Below, in pieces: positions 17,058 to 25,103 of a stretch of DNA of 47,393 nt. Source of the stretch: Hyphomicrobiales bacterium. GTDB taxonomy: Bacteria; Pseudomonadota; Alphaproteobacteria; Rhizobiales; JAJFHB01. The notes below the pieces were generated by a model. The model made no database searches, had not been told where the DNA came from, and saw only the letters and a program-made list of their open reading frames with translations. The position numbers and the translations under genes are program-made. Positions within the stretch are counted from its first letter, which is position 1, and every line of letters starts with the position of its first letter. Location: positions 1-47,393 of the forward strand of contig JAJFHL010000090.1 of NCBI GenBank assembly GCA_021775615.1, written 5' to 3'.

Positions 17058-18467
17058 TCAGACGCTGTAATACATGTCGAACTCGACCGGATGTGGAGTG
17101 TGCTCGAAGCGGATCACTTCTTCCCACTTGAGCTCCAGATAGGCATCGATCTGGTCGTCTGTGAAAACGCCGCCCTTTTTGAGGAACTCGCGGTCGGCCT
17201 CGAGGCATTCGAGGGCTTCACGCAATGAACCGCAAACGGTCGGCACGTCCTTGAGTTCCTCCGGCGGCAGGTCATAGAGGTCCTTGTCCATCGGGTCGCC
17301 GGGGTGGATCTTGTTCTGAATGCCGTCAAGGCCGGCCATCTGGAGAGCGGCGAAGGCGAGATAGGGATTGGCGGTCGGATCCGGAAACCGCACCTCGACG
17401 CGCTTGCCCTTCGGCGAGGACGTATAGGGGATGCGGCACGACGCCGAACGGTTGCGCGATGAGTAAGCCAGAAGCACCGGTGCTTCGAAGCCGGGGACCA
17501 GACGCTTGTAGGAGTTGGTGCTCGGGTTGGTGAAGGCGTTCAGGGTCTTGGCGTGCTTGATGATGCCGCCGATGTAGAACAGGCATTCTTCCGAAAGATC
17601 TGCATACTGATTGCCCGCAAAGAGCGGTGCATCGCCCTTCCAGATCGACAGGTGGCAGTGCATGCCGGTGCCGTTGTCGCCGTAGACCGGCTTGGGCATG
17701 AACGTCGCCGTCTTGCCGTAGGCATGGGCGACGTTGTGGACGACGTATTTGTAGATCTGCAGCTTGTCGGCCATCCGGGTCAGCGGATTGAAGAGGATGC
17801 CGAGCTCGTGTTGGGCGGCGCCGACTTCGTGGTGATGCTTTTCGGTTTCGACACCCATCTCCTGCATGACGGAAAGCATCTCGGAGCGAATGTCCTGACA
17901 GCTGTCGATCGGATTCATCGGGAAATAGCCGCCCTTGGTTCGGGGGCGGTGGCCCATGTTGCCCATCTCGTATTCGGTGCCGGTATTGGTCGGCAGTTCC
18001 GATGAGTCGAGCTTGAAGCTTGTGTCGTAGGGTTCCGATGTGAAGCGCACGTCGTCAAAGATGAAGAACTCGGCTTCCGGGCCGACCATGACGGCATCGC
18101 CGATACCGGTCTGCTTGAGGTAGGCTTCGGCCGCCTTGGCGGTCATGCGCGGGTCGCGCTCATAACCCTCGCCGGTCGTCGGCTCGAGGATGTCACAGAA
18201 GACCGCCATCGTCGTTTGGGCATAGAACGGGTCGAGATGGGCGGTTTCGGGATCGGGCATCAAGGTCATGTCGGATTCGTTGATGGCCTTCCAGCCGGCG
18301 ATCGAGGAACCATCAAACATGATGCCGTCGGCGAACATGTCTTCGTCGACCGCGACAACGTCCATCGTCAGATGCTGCATCTTGCCGCGCGGGTCGGTAA
18401 ACCGGAGGTCGACGAATTTCACGTCCTTGTCTTTGATTGTCTTCAGAACCGTTTCTGCATTGGACAT
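17058..18467 (-). CDS. glnA: Glutamine synthetase type I
   Basis: 469-residue glutamine synthetase, the exact usual length for GSI. It condenses ammonia and glutamate to glutamine at the expense of ATP, in a cytoplasmic dodecamer. Visible motifs are FDGSSIAGW (early beta-grasp), the ATP-binding region [14 protein letters not shown] (latch near residue 265-280) and DLYDLPPEE, which holds the tyrosine that is adenylylated by GlnE, so the enzyme should be subject to adenylylation control. The ATG at 18465-18467 is preceded by AGGTGGGA. It follows glnB by 81 bases, sharing its sigma-54 promoter, and ends at a strong terminator. Confidence 0.97.
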   Translation of the reverse strand: MSNAETVLKTIKDKDVKFVDLRFTDPRGKMQHLTMDVVAVDEDMFADGIMFDGSSIAGWKAINESDMTLMPDPETAHLDPFYAQTTMAVFCDILEPTTGEGYERDPRMTAKAAEAYLKQTGIGDAVMVGPEAEFFIFDDVRFTSEPYDTSFKLDSSELPTNTGTEYEMGNMGHRPRTKGGYFPMNPIDSCQDIRSEMLSVMQEMGVETEKHHHEVGAAQHELGILFNPLTRMADKLQIYKYVVHNVAHAYGKTATFMPKPVYGDNGTGMHCHLSIWKGDAPLFAGNQYADLSEECLFYIGGIIKHAKTLNAFTNPSTNSYKRLVPGFEAPVLLAYSSRNRSASCRIPYTSSPKGKRVEVRFPDPTANPYLAFAALQMAGLDGIQNKIHPGDPMDKDLYDLPPEELKDVPTVCGSLREALECLEADREFLKKGGVFTDDQIDAYLELKWEEVIRFEHTPHPVEFDMYYSV

Positions 18468-18548
18468 TTGGTAAATCCCACCTGTTGTGTTGGAAAGTTT
18501 ATTGGAACTGGTGATTGCCGGGTTCGGCCGGCGCATTGAAAAGCGGCT

Positions 18549-19043
<495 letters not shown>

Positions 19044-19092
19044 TTAACCCGGTAGCAGCGTGAATTGGCCCTTGCCCAAAAAATATGCAGGT

Positions 19093-19109
19093 TGCATAAA
19101 TTGTGTGCA
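19093..19109. promoter_or_regulatory. NtrC-like enhancer site upstream of glnBA
   Basis: TGCATAAATTGTGTGCA has the TGCA-N9-TGCA spacing of the NtrC consensus (TGCAC-N7-GTGCA, 17 bases). It is centred about 137 bases upstream of the predicted glnB transcript start. It is nested in a larger dyad GGTTGCA-N9-TGCAACC (19090-19112), and a further dyad TATGCA-GGT-TGCATA covers 19084-19098. Confidence 0.6.
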
Positions 19110-19209
19110 ACCCTCTCCACAGATTTGGCGCAGGCCGGCGCCATTTGTGATGGCCAAAGGGCCGCGACGCGGGTACCCAAGTGAAACCATCTTTCCTGGC
19201 GGGCAGACC

Positions 19210-20943
19210 ATGATGTACGCGCACCCATTTGTTGCACGGTTATCGGCGGTGTTGCTGGTGCTGTGTGGCTTGTGTGGAGCGGTTCAGGCTGACGGCAAGA
19301 GCTGGGACGGGGCTGACTACGTGAGTCTGGCGGGGTTCATCAAGGCGCTCGAACAGGAACGCTATACCGGGCTCATCTTCAAGCGGATTTCGCGCGATCT
19401 GGCGAAGGGCGAGGTCGGGGTTTTGCGCCCCCTCCTGGAACGCTATTTTCAGGGCCATCAGGTGTCCGACGCCGGAGCGCCGTCCGAAACCTATGAGCTG
19501 TCACGCAGTGTCGAGGAGGATGTCCGGGCCGCGCTGCAGGCCGGCGGCGGTACGTCAGGCCAGCTGGATGTCCCTGAGTTCATGATTGAACCGGTTGTCG
19601 CGCTGGCACGGCGCACGGCGTTGGAGGTTTACGGGCTGTCAGAGACCGCGCCCGTTGAAGGCGTTCGCGTGCCGGTTCCCGAAGACGCCGTCGAGCAGGT
19701 CAAGCCGAAACCAAAGGCGCGGGCGGAGAACACCGGGCTTTACCGCGACGCCGCCGACATGGTCCGCCAGGACCATCTGCAGTTCCTGGTCGGGGGTGAC
19801 GATCTGACGGCCAGAGTCCGGCTCCTCGCCGAGGTGCTGAAGATTGCGCGAAGCGATAATCACGTTGTCGATACCGCGTCGGTCGCGGCGTTCACCGACG
19901 TGCTTGTCGAAGCGGATGTCGTGCACCCGGATGAACGCCATGAGTTTGTTGCCCGCGTTCTTGAGGAACTCGGGATGACGCAGGAGCCGCCGCGCGATTT
20001 GGCGGAGGTGGATCCGGAAGCCGGTCCGGTCAACCCGGAAGCACCGGATGCGGAAACGCCCGATACCTCCGTGCGAGAGGAAGAGGCGACGATGCCGCCG
20101 GTAGACGTGCCGCCGTCGCGGGAAGACACCGCTGCCGATGACGGTGCTGCCGATGACGGTGCTGTCGATGACAGTGCTGCCAATGACAGTAATGACAATG
20201 GCGACACGCCGGCTGTGAGCATTCCGCCAGACCCACCCGCGGCCGGGCCGACTGTAATGAGGCCAATGCCTGCGCCGCCGGTCCATGTGGAAAGTGAGGG
20301 CGCAGCTGACCGCAAGGGCGATCTGCTTTTCGTTCTGGAGACCGGTATGGGCGCCTCCGTGCCGGTTCAAAAGGGCGATCTGTCGAGGGTCAACCAGCGG
20401 ATCGAATTCGATCCGGGCGTTGCCGCCCGCTTCGGTGCGAGCGTTATGTGGCTGGAGGCAATTGGCAATGCGCATCTCAGTCTGGGCCTGGTGGGCGTGC
20501 TCGGCGAGACCGAACCCGACCGTCTCACCGGGGTCGCCGGCCCCGGCGTGCTGCCGCTCAGCGGATCGCACAGCTATTACGGGGTCATGCCGTTCATCAC
20601 TGTCGAGGTTCCGCTGGCCGAGCGTATCAATGTGCGGTTCGGTGGCGGCGTTGGCGCCGCGCATCGACGCCTTGAAGCCTTCAGCGGGGGCGCAAAGGTG
20701 GCCGGCGCAGATGGCACATCGTTGCTGGCGCAAGCCGGAGGCGGGGTTCGCATTGAGCTTGCACCATGCATCGATACCGGGCTCGACATCTTCGCCACGT
20801 ATCTTGGCGGTGTCAGCGGCACGGGCATTGCCGGTGCGTCGGTGAGATTGGAGGATACATGGGACATTGCGGCCTATGCCTCCGTCCGGATCGCCTTTTC
20901 CGATACCGGCCAAAACCGGTCATGCGGGTTGTTTGGTCCTTGA
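19210..20943 (+). CDS. Outer-membrane beta-barrel protein with N-terminal helical domain (unknown function)
   Basis: 577 residues. A signal peptide (first 27 residues, ending AVQA) is followed by a charged, mostly helical region to about residue 290. Then comes a Pro/Asp/Ala-rich linker that includes a pentapeptide repeat, and a C-terminal domain of about 210 residues rich in alternating hydrophobic strands (GDLLFVLETG, ASVMWLEAIG, YGVMPFITVEV, WDIAAYASVRIAF), consistent with a small outer-membrane barrel. No family could be named. The start at 19210 was chosen for the signal peptide; a second ATG follows directly. It is divergent from glnBA and shares the NtrC-site region. Confidence 0.7.
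   Translation: MMYAHPFVARLSAVLLVLCGLCGAVQADGKSWDGADYVSLAGFIKALEQERYTGLIFKRISRDLAKGEVGVLRPLLERYFQGHQVSDAGAPSETYELSRSVEEDVRAALQAGGGTSGQLDVPEFMIEPVVALARRTALEVYGLSETAPVEGVRVPVPEDAVEQVKPKPKARAENTGLYRDAADMVRQDHLQFLVGGDDLTARVRLLAEVLKIARSDNHVVDTASVAAFTDVLVEADVVHPDERHEFVARVLEELGMTQEPPRDLAEVDPEAGPVNPEAPDAETPDTSVREEEATMPPVDVPPSREDTAADDGAADDGAVDDSAANDSNDNGDTPAVSIPPDPPAAGPTVMRPMPAPPVHVESEGAADRKGDLLFVLETGMGASVPVQKGDLSRVNQRIEFDPGVAARFGASVMWLEAIGNAHLSLGLVGVLGETEPDRLTGVAGPGVLPLSGSHSYYGVMPFITVEVPLAERINVRFGGGVGAAHRRLEAFSGGAKVAGADGTSLLAQAGGGVRIELAPCIDTGLDIFATYLGGVSGTGIAGASVRLEDTWDIAAYASVRIAFSDTGQNRSCGLFGP
20131..20190 (+). repeat. Four 15-base tandem repeats in the linker of the barrel protein
   Basis: Four units related to GCTGCCGATGACGGT run head to tail; the first two are identical and the other two differ by two bases each. 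They encode A-(A/V)-(D/N)-D-(G/S) repeats. The unit length keeps the frame, so the copy number could vary between strains without breaking the protein. Confidence 0.85.
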
Positions 20944-20998
20944 TTTGCGCGGACGCTGTGGCAAACATGCGCCCTCGACACGCCAACAACACTACCGC

Positions 20999-22174
20999 AT
21001 GGATGCCACTATGAGCCTGAACAACGTGTTCGCAGCACAAGGAACGACCGTGTTCACGGTCATGTCGGCGCTCGCCGTCGAACATGGCGCCATCAATCTG
21101 GGCCAGGGGTTCCCCGATGTCGACGGTCCCGAAGACATTCGCCGCGCCGCGGCGGAGCGGCTGATCGAAGGCCCAAATCAGTATCCCCCGATGATGGGCA
21201 TACCGGAGTTGCGCCAGGCCGTGGCCCGGCACAACAAGCGGTTCTACGGTCTCGACTACGACTGGCAATCGGAGATCATCGTCACGTCGGGGGCGACCGA
21301 AGCGCTGTCCGACTGCATCATGGCGCTGCTCAATCCCGGGGACGAGGCGATTGTGCTCGAACCGTTCTACGACTGCTATCTGCCGCAGATCGAGCAGACC
21401 GGCGCGACGGTGAAGGCGGTTTCGCTCGAGCCGCCGGACTGGACGGTGCCGCAGGACACGCTCGAAGCGGCGTTCTCGGAGCGGACCAAACTCGTCGTCC
21501 TCAATTCTCCCATGAACCCCGCAAGCAAGGTCTTCGGGCGCGAAGAGCTGGCCGTCATCGCAGGGCTCCTGGAAAAGTACGATGCCTATGCGGTCTGCGA
21601 TGAGGTCTACGAGCATCTGACTTTCGATGGCCGCAGGCATGTTCCCCTGGCCGCCTTGCCGGGAATGCGCGAGCGCTGCCTGCGGATCGGTTCAGCGGGC
21701 AAGACATTTTCGCTCACCGGCTGGAAGGTCGGCTACATTTCAGGGCCGGAGGCTCTGGTGAACGTGGTGGCCAAGGCGCACCAGTTCGTTACCTTCACCA
21801 CCTGTCCGGCGTTGCAGTACGGCGTCGCTCTCGGGCTCGAACAGGAAGACGGCTATTTCGATGCCCTTTCCAGCGAGCTTGAGGGCAAGCGGGACTTTCT
21901 GCGTCAGACGCTGGAAGGCATAGGCCTGCCGGTGCTGGCCTGCGAGGGCACGTATTTCATGACCGCCGATATCGGCCGCTTCGGGTTTAACGGTTCGGAC
22001 TATGATTTCTGCAGGCACATCACGGAAAACGCCAAGGTCGCCGCCGTGCCCATGAGCGTGTTCTACCATCCTGCCTCCAAGTCGAAGCCGAACACCCTGG
22101 TGCGGTTCTGTTTCTGCAAGAGGGATGATGTGATGGCGGAGGCGGCGTCACGCCTCAATGCTTTCTTCGGCTGA
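20999..22174 (+). CDS. PLP-dependent aminotransferase, class I/II (methionine/kynurenine aminotransferase-like)
   Basis: 391 residues, fold-type I. Motifs seen are INLGQGFPDVDGPE (N-terminal substrate gate), TSGATEAL, NSPMNPASKVF, the PLP aspartate region VCDEVYEHLTF and the Schiff-base lysine in GSAGKTFSLTGWKVGY. This pattern matches the YbdL/kynurenine aminotransferase group, which prefers methionine, aromatic and kynurenine substrates. Start: two in-frame ATGs (20999 and 21011), neither with a good ribosome site. It begins 55 bases after the barrel-protein gene and may be co-transcribed with the downstream NAD(P)HX repair gene. Confidence 0.85.
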   Translation: MDATMSLNNVFAAQGTTVFTVMSALAVEHGAINLGQGFPDVDGPEDIRRAAAERLIEGPNQYPPMMGIPELRQAVARHNKRFYGLDYDWQSEIIVTSGATEALSDCIMALLNPGDEAIVLEPFYDCYLPQIEQTGATVKAVSLEPPDWTVPQDTLEAAFSERTKLVVLNSPMNPASKVFGREELAVIAGLLEKYDAYAVCDEVYEHLTFDGRRHVPLAALPGMRERCLRIGSAGKTFSLTGWKVGYISGPEALVNVVAKAHQFVTFTTCPALQYGVALGLEQEDGYFDALSSELEGKRDFLRQTLEGIGLPVLACEGTYFMTADIGRFGFNGSDYDFCRHITENAKVAAVPMSVFYHPASKSKPNTLVRFCFCKRDDVMAEAASRLNAFFG

Positions 22175-22186
22175 CGGAGGTTCGCG

Positions 22187-22228
22187 GTGAAGATCGCCGG
22201 GCTCGATCAACTTGCTCAGTATGGATAG
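22187..22228 (+). other. Possible 13-residue leader ORF before nnr
   Basis: A GTG with GGAGG 7 bases upstream opens a 13-codon frame that ends in TAG at 22226-22228, 5 bases before the nnr start codon and in another frame. The nnr start itself lacks a ribosome site, so reinitiation after this short ORF is conceivable. Confidence 0.3.
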
Positions 22229-22233
22229 CTGAC

Positions 22234-23727
22234 ATGCCAGCGCCCGGACATCGCAGTGCTCTGCTTGCCACGCAAGAGATGTATCGCGCAGATCAACTGG
22301 CGATCGCCGGCGGAGTGCCGGGCATCACGCTCATGGAAGCGGCCGGTGCGGCCTGCGCGTCGGCGATCCTTGAGCGCTGCCGGACGGGACGGGCCGTTGT
22401 CCTTTGCGGGCCCGGCAACAATGGCGGCGACGGGTTCGTGGTGGCGCGTCTGTTGGCCGAGGCCGGCTGGTCCGTGAAGCTTGCTCTGCTCGGTGATCTC
22501 AACCGCCTCAGGGGCGATGCCGCCCTGGCGGCGGAACGGTGGCGCGGAGACGTCGCTTCGTTTGACACCGCGTTTTCCGGCGATGCCGACATTATTGTCG
22601 ACGCCATTTTTGGCGCCGGCCTGACGCGGCCCGTCGAAGGCGACCTGGCCGCATTGGTCGAGAGCATAAACGCGTCGGGCATCCCGGTCTGTGCGGTCGA
22701 TCTTCCCACCGGTATTGACGGAGATACGGGGCAGGCGCTCGGTGCCGCCATCGTCGCGTCCTACACTGTTACCTTCTTTCGCAAGAAACCCGGCCACGTG
22801 CTCTATCCGGGCCGGGGGCATTGCGGAGAGACGCTGGTCGCGGATATCGGTATCCCGGCGGCGGTGCTCGACGACATCACGCCCGGCTATGTGGAGAACG
22901 ATCCGGAAAACTGGCTCCACCACATGACCGGGCCGGTGGCACAGGGGCATAAGTACCATCGGGGGCATGCGGTCGTTGTCTCCGGCGGACCCGCCAGCAC
23001 GGGCGCGGCTCGTCTCGGAGCGCGGGCCGCGCTGAGGTCGGGCGCGGGGCTGGTCACGGTGGCGACACCGCCGGAGGCACTGGCGGTCAATGCGGCGCAT
23101 CTGACGGCGATCATGCTGGCGCCGTTCGATACGGCAGCCGGTCTCGGGCGACTGCTTGAAGACCGGCGCTTGAATGTCGTTCTGATCGGCCCGGCGGCCG
23201 GGGTGGGCGGTGAGACGCGCGCCAATGTGCGGGCCGTGCTTGAAAGCGGTGCTGCCTGCGTGCTTGATGCGGACGCGTTGACGTCGTTTGCACCGTGCCC
23301 GTCGGAACTCTTCGACGCGATCATGTCCGGTCCTCACAGGTCCGTGGTGATGACGCCGCATGAGGGGGAGTTTTCGAGGCTGTTTTTCGAATCGGGCACG
23401 GCGTCCGGCAAGATCGAACGCGCGATCGGGGCGGCGAAGGCGTCCGGCGCAACGATCATTCTCAAAGGGCCCGATACTGTTGTCGCATGCGCCGACGAAC
23501 GGGCCGCGGTCAACACGAACGCGCCGGCCACGCTTGCCACCGCCGGGTCGGGAGATGTGCTTGGCGGCATAGTGGCCGGTCTGCTGGCACAGGGCATGCC
23601 GGCTTTCGATGCGGCCTGTGCCGCAGTCTGGCTGCACGGGGAAACCGGAAACGTGGTGGGGCGCGGACTGATCGCGGAAGACCTGCCCGAGGCCTTGCCG
23701 GATATTCTAAAGGGTCTGAGCCTTTGA
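22234..23727 (+). CDS. nnr: Bifunctional NAD(P)H-hydrate epimerase/dehydratase
   Basis: 497-residue fusion. Residues about 10-215 are the YjeF_N epimerase (LCGPGNNGGDGFVVAR), which interconverts R and S forms of damaged NAD(P)HX. Residues about 225-490 are the YjeF_C dehydratase of the ribokinase-like fold (ILKGPDTVV, and GSGDVLGGIVAGLLAQG), which uses ADP (or ATP) to restore NAD(P)H. The gene commonly neighbours glnB in related bacteria; here it is about 3.3 kb away with two genes between. The ATG at 22234 lacks a clear ribosome site, but a short leader ORF with one ends just upstream. Its end faces the TetR gene across 26 bases. Confidence 0.93.
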   Translation: MPAPGHRSALLATQEMYRADQLAIAGGVPGITLMEAAGAACASAILERCRTGRAVVLCGPGNNGGDGFVVARLLAEAGWSVKLALLGDLNRLRGDAALAAERWRGDVASFDTAFSGDADIIVDAIFGAGLTRPVEGDLAALVESINASGIPVCAVDLPTGIDGDTGQALGAAIVASYTVTFFRKKPGHVLYPGRGHCGETLVADIGIPAAVLDDITPGYVENDPENWLHHMTGPVAQGHKYHRGHAVVVSGGPASTGAARLGARAALRSGAGLVTVATPPEALAVNAAHLTAIMLAPFDTAAGLGRLLEDRRLNVVLIGPAAGVGGETRANVRAVLESGAACVLDADALTSFAPCPSELFDAIMSGPHRSVVMTPHEGEFSRLFFESGTASGKIERAIGAAKASGATIILKGPDTVVACADERAAVNTNAPATLATAGSGDVLGGIVAGLLAQGMPAFDAACAAVWLHGETGNVVGRGLIAEDLPEALPDILKGLSL

Positions 23728-23753
23728 ACTGGTCCTGATGCTCAGGCTTGGGT

Positions 23754-24380
23754 TTACGCTGCCCCCCGATTCAGGGCGGCGCAGAACAGGCGTGTCACCT
23801 GCGTCACATGTGCCCGAAGTTCCCTGCGTGTCGGCGCATATTCCGCATCGACTGTCTTGAAGAAGTGATAGTTGCCGCGCACCATTCCGAGGAATGCCTG
23901 GGCCATGAACTCGGCATCGTCGTCGTGGTCGATCAGTCCCTTGGCGCTCAGGTGTCTGATGTAATCGCCGAGAACCGCGTGCAGCTTTTCTGAATCGACC
24001 TTGCCAAATGGGCCGGATGGGCTTCCCGAGCGCCGCGCCATTTCGACACAGAGCCGGAATGTCTGGACCTGGCGTTCTTTGAGAATTGCACTGAGGTAAC
24101 GCAATCCGAACTCGGTGAGTTCGGTCTCGAAAGCGTCTGAATCGAAGTTGAGTTTCAGTGTCTCTTCACTGATCTCTTCACGAAGCCGGGTGATGGCGTG
24201 TTCTAGAATCTCTTCCTTGTCGTCGTAGTACTTGTAAATGGTCTGCTTCGAACTGTGCGATCGGGAGGCGACGGAATCGATGTTTGTTCCATGAAAACCG
24301 TTTTCAAGAAATAGATCGATTGCCGCGCTAAGAATGCGCTCCCGGGTTCGGGCTTTCCTGGCCTGGGCCCCACCGGACAT
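23754..24380 (-). CDS. TetR-family transcriptional regulator
   Basis: 208 residues. An N-terminal TetR helix-turn-helix spans about residues 10-58 (TRERILSAAIDLFLENGF, then KQTIYKYYDDKEEIL); the rest is an all-helical ligand domain with a TetR_C-like tail. Ligand and targets are unknown. A 34-base dyad (24466-24499) lies 86 bases upstream and could be its operator. It is convergent with nnr. Confidence 0.88.
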   Translation of the reverse strand: MSGGAQARKARTRERILSAAIDLFLENGFHGTNIDSVASRSHSSKQTIYKYYDDKEEILEHAITRLREEISEETLKLNFDSDAFETELTEFGLRYLSAILKERQVQTFRLCVEMARRSGSPSGPFGKVDSEKLHAVLGDYIRHLSAKGLIDHDDDAEFMAQAFLGMVRGNYHFFKTVDAEYAPTRRELRAHVTQVTRLFCAALNRGAA

Positions 24381-24465
24381 ATCCTGCCTTCGACTGTTTC
24401 ATCCACCGAGCCCCCGGTCGTGACATCTGCTAAACCTACAGAAAATCAGTATGTTTTTGCAACCC

Positions 24466-24499
24466 CGAAAACATTGCAAATGAGATAGCAATGTTTTCG
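24466..24499. promoter_or_regulatory. Perfect 12-base-arm dyad between the TetR gene and a sigma-54 promoter
   Basis: CGAAAACATTGC and GCAATGTTTTCG are exact inverted copies around a 10-base centre. TTGCAA also occurs on both flanks. The dyad lies 86 bases upstream of the TetR start and about 87 bases upstream of the predicted start of the sigma-54 transcript at 24570, so it may be a TetR operator or an enhancer for that promoter. Confidence 0.55.
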
Positions 24500-24543
24500 A
24501 TTGCAACTCTGATTAAGCATTAACGCCGTTTACACCTCAGTAC

Positions 24544-24559
24544 TGGCACGGTTTGTGCT
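24544..24559 (+). promoter_or_regulatory. Sigma-54-type promoter in front of a 47-residue ORF
   Basis: TGGCACG-GTTT-GTGCT carries GG-N10-GC and the complete TGGCACG box; it differs from the glnBA promoter in only two bases of the N4 region. The predicted start near 24570 gives a leader of about 70 bases before the ATG at 24641. Confidence 0.6.
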
Positions 24560-24640
24560 CCGTCTTCGCATTATGCCAACGCCGGCCATGCGAGCATTTG
24601 GCGCAGACTGCCGGCAGGTTGCGGAGGTTTGGTAAATCCG

Positions 24641-24784
24641 ATGCTACAATTGTCACTCACCCTGCTGTTCGTCAGTGCCGCATACGCCGCCTATGCAGAC
24701 GGCATCATCGGTTTTGAACATTTCGTGATAGGGCTCGCTTGTGCGGCTTATGTTGTGTTCATGCGGCTGCTGTTCAGCAATTGA
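24641..24784 (+). CDS. Small membrane protein, 47 residues
   Basis: An ATG frame encoding 47 residues with two hydrophobic segments (about 4-18 and 27-45) split by a short polar loop around ADG. GGAGG lies 14 bases upstream, longer than usual. It is preceded by a convincing sigma-54 promoter and followed by tRNA-Leu. No family recognised. The combination of promoter, ribosome site and membrane-like composition favours a real gene. Confidence 0.5.
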   Translation: MLQLSLTLLFVSAAYAAYADGIIGFEHFVIGLACAAYVVFMRLLFSN

Positions 24785-24907
24785 GACTGGAGAATACTTG
24801 CCTGGCGGTGCGGAAAAAGTTTTCGCCCGGTGGGTTTCCGTACTGGAATCGCAAAATTTGCTTGTGCTATAGAGGCGCCGAGACGCGCGGTCCGGTCCGC
24901 ACTCTGC

Positions 24908-24992
24908 GCGGGCGTGGTGGAATTGGTAGACACGCAAGATTTAGGTTCTTGTGGCTTACGCCGTGGGGGTTCAAGTCCCTCCGCCCGCACCA
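24908..24992 (+). tRNA. tRNA-Leu (anticodon UAG)
   Basis: Class II tRNA with acceptor GCGGGCG/CGCCCGC, anticodon stem CAAGA/TCTTG enclosing loop TTTAGGT (anticodon TAG), a variable arm, a T loop GGTTCAAGTCC and an encoded CCA end (24990-24992). It reads CUA and other CUN leucine codons. Confidence 0.97.
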
Positions 24993-25103
24993 GCCACTGC
25001 CATGGTCTGACCAGGAGAAAATTCCACCGGGCTGCGAGCAGCGAGATTAACCCGCCGTCGGACATCCGTTCGGACGGTGCAATTTTTTGGGAATTATAGG
25101 GCG

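Noticed and set aside
20131-20190. CRISPR-like array
   Set aside because: The repeats are contiguous 15-base coding units without spacers.
19639-20913. 424-codon frame antisense to the outer-membrane barrel gene
   Set aside because: The plus-strand product has a signal peptide and barrel-like strands, whereas the antisense product is low-complexity and Arg/His-rich.
22216-23637. 473-codon frame antisense to nnr
   Set aside because: The plus-strand frame carries clear epimerase and dehydratase motifs; the antisense product is Arg/His-rich with no family resemblance, as is common in high-GC DNA.
23700-23753. Bidirectional terminator between nnr and the TetR gene
   Set aside because: CTGAGC/GCTCAG arms are only 6 bases with an 18-base loop and no T tract.
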